Shown here in pieces: positions 35,926 to 47,612 of a stretch of 64,000 bases of DNA. Numbering within the stretch: the first letter of the stretch is position 1; every line of letters begins with the position of its first letter. The DNA is from Angiostrongylus vasorum (Eukaryota > Nematoda > Chromadorea > Rhabditida > Metastrongylidae), in NCBI GenBank assembly GCA_018806985.1, contig JADANN010000146.1, forward strand, positions 620,001 through 684,000, in the 5' to 3' direction. Below the pieces are notes generated by a model. It did no database searches. It was given only the letters and a program-made list of their open reading frames with translations, and was not told the origin of the DNA. Position numbers and translations under genes: made by a program.

Positions 35926-37261
35926 TGAAGAAACGAATTGAAATCAAGAAAAAAAGTAGAAACGTAGCCATTTTCTAAGAGATTCGTCAATATCGGGCGC
36001 TTATTTATTGCCCTTCGTAGTAACCTAAGGACACCACTACAAGATTTACAAGTAATGGGCTCAAGGTATTGAGACGTTTAGGAAAAAGCAACACTTAATA
36101 CTTAAGTAGTCTCATCTCTATGACGTTGAATCCAGTATTATTTTCAATAGTGATTTCCTAGTCAAAGAGATTTTTTCTTTCCTTCAAGTCTCAGAAACGA
36201 TGCTAGCACTTGACAGACGTTCACCACCAGCCATATAGTGAACATATTGATGTTAAGCTTGCAGTTAAGTTAGTTAAAGCTTAAACGGTCAACTTTCGGA
36301 TACAAATATTCGCAAATGTGATCTGCTATCAACTTGTGGTGCCTATATGTTACCTAAATTGTTATTAGAGAGAATAGTCAAATGAGCTAGCAAACTATTG
36401 ACTGCGCTTTGTGTGTCCCATGAAATATTTAAATTACAGGAATATACGAGCCATTTCCGATAAAGAGTACTCTTTAGTTTCCTAAGAAGTGCAAATAAAT
36501 GTTAGCGTCAAAGAATGGTGAGCATTGCATGCGAAAAGAATACGAATGACGAGTTCATGTTTAGTTCGGTAGTTCGATCCTTTTCGTGTAGTAAATTTTG
36601 ATTTGGCGATTAGCAACGTTCTGAGAGGTTGATGATGATGCTCTGTGAAGATGCTGTTGTTTTCGCTGAACGCCACAGAAGGATGTCGAAATAACAGGAA
36701 AATCCTAGGAATACTTGATCTCAACTCTTCAACTTCTCGCAGACGCTTGCCACCATCTTCGTCCATGAAGAACCTTGAATTTGTGCGTGGATTCCCTCAT
36801 TTTTTTTCTTCTTCACGAATGTCGTTTAATTCTGAACGAATTGACTTCATAAAGAATCCTAGCTTATTTTGATTGAAATGCTGCATGCGTGCCGGGGCTT
36901 ATTCTTTTAGGTAACGATGTTAACCGTGACTCGTTCTTATGGCAGCTTGGCACAAACTCCCGTGATTAGTCCAGATTTTTTTAGCTCATCTATCTTACTG
37001 ATGTGAAATTGAATCCAGAACGTTAGTTCCTACTTCAGGAGTATTCGGAAATTATATGCATCAGCTTCTATCCAAATATCACAGAGTTTTCCCACCATTC
37101 TGAAAACACCATATTGGGTATAGAAGAAAACATGCATACACACATCAATCATTGATTTCTTCTAACTTTAATTAAATTCATTTTATAAGTGTTTCGAAGC
37201 AAATAAGTTTCCATATTATATAGATTTGAATAAAGTAGTGGTATGAAAGCATAGTGAATTT
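35926..37261. other. Anonymous ORFs only
   Basis: A minus-strand segment near 36640-36770 (DEDGGKRLREVEELRSSI) has exon-like composition but no clear splice pair. Confidence 0.35.
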
Positions 37262-37395
37262 AGTAAATAGGTAGTAAGGCGAAACGAAGGATCCGCATGG
37301 TGTGGTGGTGAACGCGTTACTCCCCGGAAAGGACAATAGCGGCACCTGCGGTCCAGAGTTTTCCAAATATCTCAGCTTCATTGATAGTTTAAAGT
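37262..37395 (+). repeat. S2 repeat, partial
   Basis: GGCGAAACGAAGGATCCGCA, a GTGAACGCGTTAC stretch and CCAAATATCTCAGCTTCATT are present. B box partly deleted. Confidence 0.75.
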
Positions 37396-37799
37396 TTTTC
37401 TGAAAAGTTCCTACATTTCACTAGTGAACTCTTACAGTATCCTGCTACAGTACCCTAAAAGTTGATAATTTAGAAGAAATAGAGGTGAACTCGTCCAATT
37501 AACATTTCAGGCACGTAAGTAGTAATGCTGAAATATTGAAAATAGAAGCTGGATTCCCAACGGTGGGATCTTCCCATGTTCTTTTTTCAAAAAGTTTCCT
37601 TCTTTATATCGGTCGATTTTTTCACTCTATTGGTTAAAACTAAGATCAGCAATCTATTACGTTTCTTTTTGTCAAAAACTAGGAAATTTGTGAACCTTTT
37701 TAGGACCAAAACCAATTTCAAACGAATTTGTCGAAGGATAAAGTCAATGTTTTCCATGAAACAAATGGATACCAGTGGCCATTTCTGTTGCACCATTCA

Positions 37800-37945
37800 A
37801 AAACACATCTGAGCACGAAAAGTGGGTGAGTACTGGATTCGAAGCCCAGCTGAGGTTTTGAGTTTTGCCCATATCTCAGTATCCTTACGTCGTATTTCAC
37901 ATAATACCAAGACAAGAAAAAGGAGTAGACAGTAAATAAAAAAGT
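37800..37945 (+). repeat. S2 repeat, diverged 3' half
   Basis: TACTGGATTCGAAGCCCAGC (B box), CCCATATCTCAGTATCC and the end AGACAGTAAATAAAAAAG are in S2 order. Confidence 0.6.
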
Positions 37946-38116
37946 TAAACATTGCATAGTCGAATAATACTCTCTGGTTTTAATAAAAACCTACTTCACA
38001 AACCAAACCAAAAAATCTATCTACTAAGGAGAACTAGGCGTTTTTTCCCCCTAGAGTACGAAACTCTTATTATATGGTCTGCACACACATGTCCACGCTT
38101 GGTTAGGCTGTGATAA

Positions 38117-38399
38117 AAGGATAAAGGATAAAGCTCTCGGCGTTGATCAATCGCTAAGGTATGCGCCATGCATTCGACTTCATTAAGCATCGTTTGGAGA
38201 TGATTGAATGCATATCTGGCCTTTACAATGAATCGCGGTGGCCTACCGATGTATCGAGCCAGTGCTGCTATCCTTCCAGACAATTCTGGTACCAATTTGC
38301 GGCCCCCGGAAGGATGGAAGGCTGAGTGGGCCATGGGTGTGGTGATCGATTCCACGTGTGTGTTGCAGAACGCCTTCGACCGCTGCGCCACACGCACCC
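38117..38399 (-). repeat. S1 SINE with 12-bp target-site duplication
   Basis: AGGCTGTGATAA (38105-38116) and AGGCTGCGATAA (38400-38411) flank it with one mismatch. The tail reads as tandem AAGGATA units. Confidence 0.9.
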
Positions 38400-38744
38400 A
38401 GGCTGCGATAACAGAATATATGTCTAGAGTCTGAATAAGGTATAATCGTCTAAGCTTCAACCATTGTAATAGAAGAACAAGTAGTAACAATCTTGCGTTG
38501 AGTCAACATAGATCGCTCGTGAGATATAATTTAATTATTAATGGTGAGGTTTATTGAAAGTCGGTCTTTAAAAACAAAAGTTTCATGAGGGTTAGGGATT
38601 TTCTTAGTTATTCGAGAGAAAGGGGAATAATTAGGCGGAAAAAGATATTACCTAAGTTGTATTTTCTCAGAGAGCTTTCCTTCGGCTATTTTTAACATTT
38701 TATAGGATTTTCCTAATTGTATCCAACTAACAACGCTCACTAGA

Positions 38745-39126
38745 GGGCGGACAGCACAATGGCAGTGATATCCGTAATCACGAGCATGGTGCTAGTTCGA
38801 TCCCAACCCAAGCCAACGAAGTGCCTCGTATCTCCTGGGTTGAGAAATTGGTAACGGACTTGTCTGGGAAAAAATTACTTTCTGCAGCCCAATTGGGAAC
38901 GCTCCAGCTCGGCTTTCCAAGCACTGCAGGGGAGAATCAACTCAATCAGCATTATAAGACATTCAAGATAAAATGGAAAATTCTCAAGCAGTAGCCGAAG
39001 TCATGCGTTAAAGTGGGAAAGGGTTTGTGGATGATAGATGCGAGGAAGGCGATCGAATGTGAGAAGTGGTGGAATCCGCGCAGTAAATGTGAAGACGGCT
39101 CGTATAAAACAAAAATAAAAAATAAC
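38745..39126 (+). repeat. S3 SINE
   Basis: GGGCGGACAGCACAATGGCA head, GTGCTAGTTCGATCCC B box, core AAATTGGTAACGGACTTGTC, body CATTCAAGATAAAATGG, tail of AAAAC/AAAAT units. Confidence 0.85.
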
Positions 39127-40867
39127 ATCCACTTCCATTGTGGCATACCTAAACTGTTTCAGCGCGACCGTTAATACTCTCAAGTGGCGAATTTCTCTGT
39201 ACATGATGTTCATCTCCAGTAAGATATCTTAAGATAAGGGGACTCTCAACATCTCTATCCGAAAACCTCCGAAAATCCAACCTATAGCAATCCATCGTTA
39301 CCAATCATCGTCGCCTTGGTGATAAGCCAGTCGTAAGATTGAAAATCTCTATCAGCTACCAAAGGGCAAATGACAACATCTGGTGACAACTTGGAAAAAC
39401 GCGTCATAGATATGTGGAAACTTCAGGAAAAGAAATTATTATCCAACCGGAAGATTATAATATCAAGGAAAAGGTCGAGAAGGAAATAGTCCAATAGGAA
39501 CCATGCTGAAGTCAGGTCTATTTTTCATAAAGAAGTAGCTTACATTGGATATTTTATGAGTCGCTGCTTATTTAGTTCGGAAGTGCACATGGCTTTCCTT
39601 GCATCAAACATCTTTCAAAACATCCTCTCAAAGCCATCAAAGTGATTTCATTAAAAAAATCGTTGAGATTCGCCAAAGTCATTAGGGAACTCTATTCAAC
39701 TAAGTGTTCCTAAATCATTCGACTGAAACTCTCTCTCACTACACCTAATTATCACGTTGTCATACGACAAAAAACCGAGCCAATGCAAATTTTCAGATAA
39801 TAGAGGGAAAAAATATCTTCCGGAATTCTTCCAATTTACAAATTTTCGCCGTTCCAATTCCAACAATCATCCATAGGCATGTGCTCATTGAATAGTTTTT
39901 AAGTACCCACTGAAGGCTTTGCTCTTGCACTTCTTCTGTTAGCAAACCAACAAACACCAACAAAGTTCCTAAAACCAACAAAGTTCCTAAAATATTTTTT
40001 GGAAGCTTCTTATTTCAACTATCACACTTGCTCCGTCTTTAAAATATATCCTCGACAGGCCTATTCCTTTAATTGTTGCCAAAAAAGGCCTCTATCCATC
40101 AACCTTTTTGTGGTAGTTACGCTTTGACTAAAAAGCAGTGAAGAAGGACCTCATAGCAAAAAAATATCATCTTTCTATTGTCTTTTTGACGAAGAAAATC
40201 CACTGAGTAGCTCCAGTTCACGATGAGGAACTAATGGAGCTTAGTGATGTCAACTTTAGCTTCTTCATGTGTTTACGGTATTACAAGAGCTACGTGTGAT
40301 TATTAAAATATGATAAGACCCTGAAAGAGGCTACATAATCAGAAGATCTGAGAAATTAACAGTAATTTCCTAATTATACTACATGGAATTGCAACTATTA
40401 AACAAAGAATGGCGGTTCGAACCGTGAAGAACTCATCCTGAATACAGATAGTAAGCGAAGCCGCCTTAACGGTGAATCAAACTACGAGTGAATTTGTTGG
40501 GATGGGCGGGGTTTCAAAATGGACGGCATGCACAAGAAAAATTAGTTAGTGGCAGTTAAGGAAAGCATGAATGTTAATGAAACTGAAACAAAAGCAATAT
40601 CTGTCTAATTTTTTCCTATAAGTGCTTGGTAGGTAGAAAAGCTAACAAAGTTGCACTGGTTTCTTTTTTAAGGTCATATTAAATAGTTGGTTTATAGCTG
40701 GGACAGTTGGCATTCTCTTTCCACGGCTCCTTCGTTTCTACGTTTTATTGGTTAATCTTACTGGAATACTTGCTCTGAACCATTTTTTTCAAAGTTCTTT
40801 CTAAAGCTCAATCTTCAATTTTTCATGGCCGATAAATAAAATCCATAGAATCAATCATTCCATCTAT
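39127..40867. other. No recognisable feature
   Basis: Long AT-rich stretch without repeats or motifs I can name. Confidence 0.5.
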
Positions 40868-40978
40868 CCATCCATCCATCAGGAAGCCTAGCTAAGAGCA
40901 AACCAATACCGGGATCCACCACCGTCCTGGTATCAAAGCCGCATGGTGGCAAATCTTCTTCTGATCTACAAAGGCTCT
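40868..40978 (+). repeat. R4 repeat, internal fragment
   Basis: CATCAGGAAGCCTAGCTAAG through CCGTCCTGGTATCAAAGCC and TCTGATCTACAAAGGC only. Confidence 0.85.
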
Positions 40979-41699
40979 CTAATTTTTTAAATTGCAAACT
41001 TTACTTTGCTGGTACCTTACCAGCGTCTTTGAAATGCCTCTCTTTCTCTCTTTTCCTTCCGTCTTTTGAAAATTTCGGCTTCACTCTTTCCGCTAGGCTG
41101 AATCTGCTCAACTGAATCAGTTAAACAACGATATGTCGGCTTTTGGGTTTTGGTACAATGAAAGCATTTTTCAGGACATTGCAATTAGAAAAATCATTGG
41201 TGAATTTTTTTACGCCAAGCTCTCTAAGTTTTCCCCTAAACAAATCTCAGGTTACAGGTAGGCTCATCTTCGTACTCAATGTCGTCTTGCCTTCATTTTC
41301 TTTCTCCACGCTTTTTTTCGATCTCACTGTGAACGTTCTTCACCGTATGGAAATGAGAACCATATAAGAGCTAGTACAGCTGTCAGCTTTTAAGTGCACC
41401 GCAACAAAACGTAGCAATTTGACGGTGGAAATAAAATGCTATCGACACATAAAAATATGTTTAATGTCTAGCAGATAAAAAATATAAAAGACGGGAATTC
41501 GAAATGGAACGTTTGGAAAAAAAATGTGGAGGTGTGCTTTCATGGGGGTAGAAGCTCTAAATGCGACTCTATTCATATTACAGTAGATGTAACTGGATGC
41601 ATGCTCGCCGTCTACATTAACGCCCTCTCGGGGCTCATCGATAGAAGAAAAATAATTCGTTCAAAATTTGCAGAAAGGTCGATTTAGAGGATTCTCGCA

Positions 41700-41812
41700 C
41701 GCCGGAGGAATGGAGATTGAATGACTCAAAAGACCGACTTTCTCTACTGACCTTAGTTTACCGGACGACTTATCGAATCTTGTGTGTGTCGCAGGGCATC
41801 TCTAACCGTTGG
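41700..41812 (-). repeat. S1 SINE fragment, head side
   Basis: CGCCGGAGGAATGGAGA and TGTGTGTGTCGCAGGGCATC resemble the core edge and head of S1. The middle is lost. Confidence 0.4.
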
Positions 41813-41910
41813 GATCGACGAACTAGGATCGCTGTCATCTTTGCTTCAAGGAAAAAGTTATTTTGGTGAACTTCAATACATTACATAATACATATATATG
41901 TATATGTAGG

Positions 41911-42296
41911 AGGCAGATAGCACAGCGGTAGTGATGTCCGTCATCACGAGCATGGTACTAGTTTGATTCCGCTTCGGGCTAACCAAGCCTGTCACTCCTA
42001 CGGGGTCGGGAAATTGGTACCGGACTTGTCTGGGAAAAACCACTGTTTGCAATTCGTTTGGGAACACTCCAGCCTGGCCATCTCAAGACTCCACGGAGAA
42101 TTGCTCGACCAGCATTCTACAACATTCAAGATGAAATGAAAATCCTTAAACAGCAACCGAAGCCGCACGTATAGTTCGAAGACCTTCGTGGATGGTGGAT
42201 CCGGAGAAACGAATCGATTGTGAGAAGTGCTGGAATCCGTACAGTATACGTTAGGACGGGATCATCTAAAATAAAAAATAAAAAAATATATGGGAA
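41911..42296 (+). repeat. S3 SINE, best kept copy
   Basis: Head GCAGATAGCACAGCGGTAGT, TAGTTTGATTCCGC B box, core GGGTCGGGAAATTGGTACCG, body with GCATTCTACAACATTCAAGA, tail AAAATAAAAAATAAAAAAAT. Confidence 0.88.
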
Positions 42297-42399
42297 CCAC
42301 TGGAGTACTCCAGCCAAATTTTTAACCCCATACAGTATAATTCACTATACGTGCGTGTGTTCTGCACTGTTTAGATTTGCGCTGTAGTCTGGACACATC

Positions 42400-42540
42400 C
42401 AGGCTTCCATCCTTCGGGGTCTGCAAATTTGCACTAGACTAGTCCAGGAGGACAGCACCACTGACCGGACACATCGATAGGTCACTGCAAGTCATTGTAA
42501 AGGTCAGATATGTATTCGGTCACCATGACGATGCTTAAGG
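42400..42540 (+). repeat. S1 SINE, 5'-truncated
   Basis: It starts in the core (AGGCTTCCATCC) and continues through ACACATCGATAGGTCACTGC and CATTGTAAAGGTCAGATATG. Confidence 0.7.
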
Positions 42541-42639
42541 ATATTTCGCAAATACCAGTAAATCATTCGTTTCGTCCTTCGCATCCATCTTCCAAGGTCT
42601 TCGCATTTGCGGGTTGGTTCAAAGCAAGTCGAGTCGACT

Positions 42640-42834
42640 CTGCGTGGAATTCTTAGGATGACAGTGACATGGTGTTCTCTCGCTGAATGGAATCAGTGAG
42701 CTGAGCCCAGATAACTCTGGTACTCATTTTTTGGCCCCGGAGAGGTGGGAGGATCGGTGGGGTACGGGAGAGATGGGGGTATTATCAACTTGCTTATAAT
42801 GAACAGCACTGCTACTACTGCGCCACCCGCCCGC
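42640..42834 (-). repeat. S1-related SINE, diverged
   Basis: AGATAACTCTGGTACTCATT (core) and CTGCGCCACCCGCCCGCA (head) remain. Confidence 0.45.
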
Positions 42835-43158
42835 ACATGATGGTTCTATGATGAAAAAAGTCCTGAAAATGTCCATTGGGATAGAAAAAAGTGGTGACAC
42901 TATTCGCGTTTTTGAACCACCATTAAAAATGGCTAAGTTTTTGAGGTAAATATTCAGCAAGACGACATTACACGTTATACATTATGCGACGTCGTATAAT
43001 AATGGCTAATTTGAGATCTCCTTCGCCATATTGGCCTTTTTTTGGTCTGGGAATAAAGAACGGCAGAAATGACGATGGTAAGACAAAAAAATATACACTG
43101 TCTAATAATTCTTTTCTACAGTTTTTTTACAGATGTCCATTACACATAAAGAAACAGC

Positions 43159-43341
43159 ATAGAGCTTTCGGCGTTGATCAATCCTTTAAGGGATGCGCCA
43201 TGCTTTCTACTTCATTAAGCACCGTTGGAGGTGATTGAATGCATATCTGGCTTTTAAAACGACTCGCGGTGGCCCGCCGATGTATCGAGCCAATGCTGCT
43301 ATCCTCCCAGAGAAGTCTGGTACCAATTTGCCGACCCCGGA
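43159..43341 (-). repeat. S1 SINE, 5'-truncated in the core
   Basis: It runs from tail AGAGCTTTCGGCG to TTGCCGACCCCGGAT and then stops abruptly. The 5' truncation suggests target-primed reverse transcription. Confidence 0.8.
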
Positions 43342-44564
43342 TACTAATAAACCAAGAAAAGACTTCTCATTAAGCAAAAAAAATTCCAAAAACTTCGACA
43401 AGCCACTTCTAAATAAATGAAATAAAAAGAAGATTTCGCAATCACAATTTTCGACGATTAGGAATGATTATGATTGTAGAGGTTCCTGAAGTCAAATGAC
43501 TAATTGCGCTGGACCTTCGATAACTTTACCTTGATTTTTAATCGGATTAGTAATTAGGTAGTTAGTGATTTTTAATCGGATTTAAATAGCTTCCTACTTA
43601 AAGTAAAAGTATTACTATAGAAAATGTTAGCCATAGGCTTTATTCTTATTCTATTATGTGACCCGACATTGCATATGCTGAGGAAATCCACCACTGCATT
43701 TATTCGGTTCGCTATCTCGTATCCGTCATCAACGGAGTTTTCGGTTTTTGCTTATGGACCGCTTGGAGATTTTCTCTTCTTCATGTGTTGGTCTAGTTAA
43801 TTTTTCTTGGAATCCTGAATATCTTCGAGAACAACTCCAAGTCGTCAGCACACGCAGTCGCCAGCCTTCATGGTTCGGCCGATACAAGAGGTTGGAAAGC
43901 CTAGTCGGAGCAATTTATGTGATCGAACTAACGTTGTGCTCTGCTTGCACGAGATATCTACCTGTTGTGCTTGACACTTTCGTTCAAAACTTCTGTATGG
44001 TTAGTTAAAATCACTATATAAAATGTGCAATAATATATGCGAACTCAAACAAGGTCGATATGAAATCAGTGAAAAACATGGTTTTTAAACGACGCAAGTT
44101 AATCAGAGGGAGGATGTGTTCTTGAGTTTTTTGACTCTCCGTCTAGTTCATTGCATCCACCGACGCAATTTTAACTCCGTTTGTGAGCAGATGGTGACTG
44201 ACGCTTCAAAAATTGGAACACTTTGGAACGAATGGGCAAATTAGTTTCCTGACTTGTTAGGTGATGAAAGCTTCCTTTCGGCGAGAAATCCATTTTTCTA
44301 CGGTGAAGTCAACCAATTTAGTTGTACAAGACATTTAGTAGTAAAAGACAATTTGCCGAAGTTGCTAAGTAGACGATCAACATAAGCGAACCTCTTACAG
44401 ATAAGTTCTTTAATAAGAAACTTAAGATTAGAAGGAAAAAAACTTTCTTGCGTCCCATTAAAGTGCGAGTAAACAGCGACCGACCATGAATTGCAGGGTA
44501 CCAAGAAATCTCTTAACAACTCAAAACACCGACTTTCTATAAGCGTCGGCATAGATTGTTGATA
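43342..44564. other. Anonymous sequence with a 59-codon ORF
   Basis: A plus ORF from 43625 reads MLAIGFILILLCDPT and later VFAYGPLGDFLFFMCWSS. It may be part of a decayed gene or element. Not recognised. Confidence 0.3.
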
Positions 44565-44669
44565 TATTTATTTATATGGCCTTATAAAGTGATCTTCTTT
44601 AGCTGATGCGAGGTTGGTATAGGTCTTCGTTGTCGTTGTTGTCAGTTGCTGCTAGTGTTGTTTGTCGAT

Positions 44670-44705
44670 GGCGGACGTTTCGGCGATTTTGCCTTCCTCA
44701 GAGCC
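44670..44705 (-). ncRNA. Hammerhead ribozyme-like motif A3
   Basis: CTGAGGA, extra A, stem II closing with CGCC, GAAAC and GTC are intact. The first stem I pair is broken (C after the cleavage site), so stem I is weak. Confidence 0.6.
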
Positions 44706-44740
44706 GTGCTGTACTGGGACTGTCCCACTCGTAACAGCAC

Positions 44741-44776
44741 GGCTCTGAGGAAGGTGAAATCGCCGAAACGTCAGCC
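44741..44776 (+). ncRNA. Hammerhead ribozyme-like motif A4
   Basis: Stem I GGCT/AGCC (four bases) encloses CTGAGGA, extra A, GGTG-AAAT-CGCC, GAAAC and GTC. All core positions are intact. The predicted cut is after 44772. Confidence 0.75.
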
Positions 44777-44882
44777 ATCGACAAACAACACTAACTGCAA
44801 CGACAACAACGACAACGAAGACCTATACCAACCTCGCATCAGCTTAAGAAGCTCAGTTTATAAGATCATATAAGTAAATATA

Positions 44883-46620
44883 CTATGAAATCATTTTCTT
44901 TCGTGTTTGGTACTTGGTGAGTTTATTTGTACAACTCGCAAAAACTCTAAACAGTTTTAAACCGTTTTCCTTTGTTTTCACATTGTGCATACCTTGGAGA
45001 TATCTAGGCCTCAAGGAAACTGAAATGAACCTCTTCATGATGAGCGCAACGTTTCCCTCGGAAGTAGAATAATAATTTGAAAAACTGTCCGAGCAGAATA
45101 AATTAAAGAATTTAATCAAAAAAGAAAAAATAATCATTTTATGGATGGTAGTAATGGTGTTGCTTTGGAATACTGATTTTTGCAGCAAAAAAAATGGTGC
45201 CATCTAAAGTCCGGTTATTCAGCATTCAGGAGCAAGTCGATGATCGCTTCTGAAGATTCTTGTAGGTATTTGAATGAAAGTGAATTCGTTAAAGAAATTA
45301 GAGAAAAGTGGACTCTGTCGATTCAAACACAGCTGAAATATTTCTTACCTATAACAAAGTTCTGGTAGTAAGAGCTGTCACCAAGGAAAATTACAAGACC
45401 GTCTGCATCGAAGGAAGTTTTACTGCCATGCGATTAGGTCTTACTGTTATAGAGTTATAATGGCAGCATTTAAGAAGAACGCTTCCAAAGTTTTTCTTTT
45501 TCTACGTAAAAAGAAAGCAGAGCAGAAAATGGAAACACCGACTTGGCTTCCTCTTTTCAGGTGTTTCGATAGGGGGCTTGATTTTTCGAAAAAGATCGCA
45601 ATGTGGAGTGTTGCCTTCAAGTAGGTTTTCTTCACACGAGACAGCAACTACATTGTGTGCTAAAGAATGGCGTAAGTGACGGATCTGAAGCCGTTGAAAT
45701 TCAAAAAAGTGTGGAATGAAATGTGGAGTTCTTCCAGCTCGATGAAGGTGAAAATCAGGCAAGGCAGTGTTCGCACTTTAAACGGATCATATGGAGCCAG
45801 TCCTATCCTAGACGAACGTCTCACTAATCATGAAATACTACGTGTCGACCTTGAAGGTTGGTAGGGAAGGTAAGGACTCAAGTTCGAAACTAGAAATGAA
45901 CATCGCCACCCATTCACGGTACGCTTCATCTAGCCGGTGATATAGATCTTCATAAACAACGCCGCACCAACAGTGTACTACTAGTAGGTTGTTGGAGCCT
46001 AACAGGGTTCTATGTAAAGGTTAACCAGCTCAGCTAGCCCAAATAGGTATACTTGCCTCAAAACCATCTCGAAAACAGCGTATTTTTTTTCATTCTCCAT
46101 AGCAAGCGTGTTTCTTTCCGCGTCTTTGAAAGTGATCATATCACATGTTCTCTAACAGATCCGAATTTAGCGCGCTTAGTACTTCATAAGAAAAAAACAT
46201 GTAGATTTCTTCCCAAAAGTAGATTTCATTCTATAAAAATACGTTGCATGAAGCATGTGAACTGAGAGCAACTGATAGTAGCTACTGCAATCGTGATCTT
46301 TCATCTTAAGCCGAGGTGAATTCGAAATGTGAACACAGCGAGAAAGTGCCGACTCAGGTGTTACAGAGTTGGAAAAAAAGTTCAAATTGCGTAGAAACAC
46401 CATTTTGCTAAATCATTCCAACTTATTTCGAAATGGAATCTGGAACAGTGGTATCAAATGGACGGAAAAAGAGCATTTGAAAAGCTAACACCGATTTCCG
46501 TTGGGAAAACAATTGGCGTTTTTACGTGAGAACTACTCAGGTTTCCTTCAGTGATATCGTATTTGCGCTAAAAAATTGTAGTTGACTCATTGTAGAAATA
46601 CTGTTTGCTCCAATGATTAG
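44883..46620. other. No recognisable feature
   Basis: Lies between the two ribozyme-bearing palindromes. Short ORFs only. Confidence 0.45.
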
Positions 46621-46651
46621 CTAACATGAGGTTGCTGCAAAATTTTTATTC

Positions 46652-46690
46652 GGGCAACGTTTCGAAGTCTTCGACTTCCTCAGAGTCGAT
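46652..46690 (-). ncRNA. Hammerhead-like motif B5
   Basis: CTGAGGA and GAAAC are intact with a GTT cleavage triplet and an extended hairpin GAAGTC/GACTTC. Stem I is not paired here, so probably inactive. Confidence 0.45.
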
Positions 46691-46771
46691 GACCCAGGAA
46701 AGTCCGACTCGATGCGATGGCGAAGACATCACATCGAGAGTACGAACGACTGTGAGTATTGACTTGAATCA

Positions 46772-46812
46772 TTGGCTCTGATAAAGACGAAGACATCGAA
46801 ACGTTAGCCGAA
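46772..46812 (+). ncRNA. Hammerhead-like motif B6
   Basis: Stem I TTGGCT/AGCCGA pairs six bases with one G-T around CTGATAA ... GAAAC GTT. The core G of CTGANGA is A here, which should abolish activity. Stem II is eroded. Confidence 0.45.
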
Positions 46813-46924
46813 CAGAAGTTCGGCAGCAACCTCGTGTTTGATTATCAATGAAACAAAGTATATTGATCATTTATACCAAGGTTTAGTGAATGTCGGTTTA
46901 CAGTGATGCTAACTAATTCAACTG

Positions 46925-47005
46925 ACTGACTTGGATCATCGGCTCTGAAGAAGTCGAATACGTCGAACCCTCAGCCTGGATAAAAGTTATGTAGCAACTT
47001 CGTAT
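46925..47005 (+). repeat. Third family-B terminal repeat copy with hammerhead-like motif B7
   Basis: GGCT/AGCC surrounds CTGAAGA, extra A, an eroded stem II and GAACC (core GAAAC mutated). Downstream AAAAGTTATGTAGCAAC and TTCGTAT follow the family-B order. Confidence 0.5.
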
Positions 47006-47332
47006 ATGCTGAAGAATTTTGCACAAATATAGTAAGTGGTCCATTCAAAAAAAAGAAATGCAGTGCCTGCAGATGTTTATTTAATAATCTAAAGAGCCTA
47101 AAGAAAGATCAATAAGAAAAGAGTAAGAACTACTATAGCAGCCTCAGTACCGAACACAACTTTTGCCGCACATGTGGTTGCCAGATTTATTCCAAGACGA
47201 CAGCATCGGGTGTGGGCAGCGCAGTGGATAAAAGCTAGAAGAACACATCTGAGTTGCCCACAAATCTTGATGACGATGAGCCACTGGAGTACTCCAGCCA
47301 GCTATTAACCATTCACAGCATAATGCACCATA

Positions 47333-47612
47333 GGTGCGCGTGTAGCGCAGTGAGTTAAAATTTACCCGGTTATCAAAGTGACCGCTACTTTTATCTCGAG
47401 CTTTATGCATACCAAGCCCTCTATCACTTTGGAATCAGAACACTGGTACCAGACTTGTCTCGTGGAAAAGTAGCAACGATTTGATTCCATCAGGACGGCA
47501 TAGCGAGTCACTGTATAGGCCAGATTTGCATACAATAACCTCTGCCATATTTCATGAGTGAAATGCATTGCGCATCTATGACGAACCAATCAACGCTGAA
47601 CACTTTAATCTT
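47333..47612 (+). repeat. S1-related SINE, diverged
   Basis: Head GCGCGTGTAGCGCAGTG, core ACTGGTACCAGACTTGTC, then AGGCCAGATTTGCATACAAT are visible. Confidence 0.7.

Larger units (their letters stand above)
44565..44882. repeat. Near-perfect palindrome of two head-to-head family-A terminal repeats
   Basis: Arms of about 150 bp (from TATTTATTTATATGG through GATGCGAGGTTGG, the ribozyme block and CCGTGCTG) mirror each other around a short centre, TGGGACTGTCCCA. There is no PLE coding sequence between them. Each arm holds one hammerhead-like motif. Confidence 0.9.
46621..46846. repeat. Inverted pair of family-B terminal repeats
   Basis: Left arm 46621-46700 and right arm 46768-46846 are inverted copies sharing GAGGTTGCTGC, TTTATTCGG, CAACGTTTCGA and the ribozyme-like block. 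The spacer is about 67 bp. The layout is the same as the family-A palindrome at 44.6 kb. Confidence 0.8.

Noticed and set aside
38017..38490. 157-residue minus-strand ORF, the longest in the window
   Set aside because: It runs through a full S1 SINE. The same peptide fragments recur in other S1 copies, so it is a repeat shadow.
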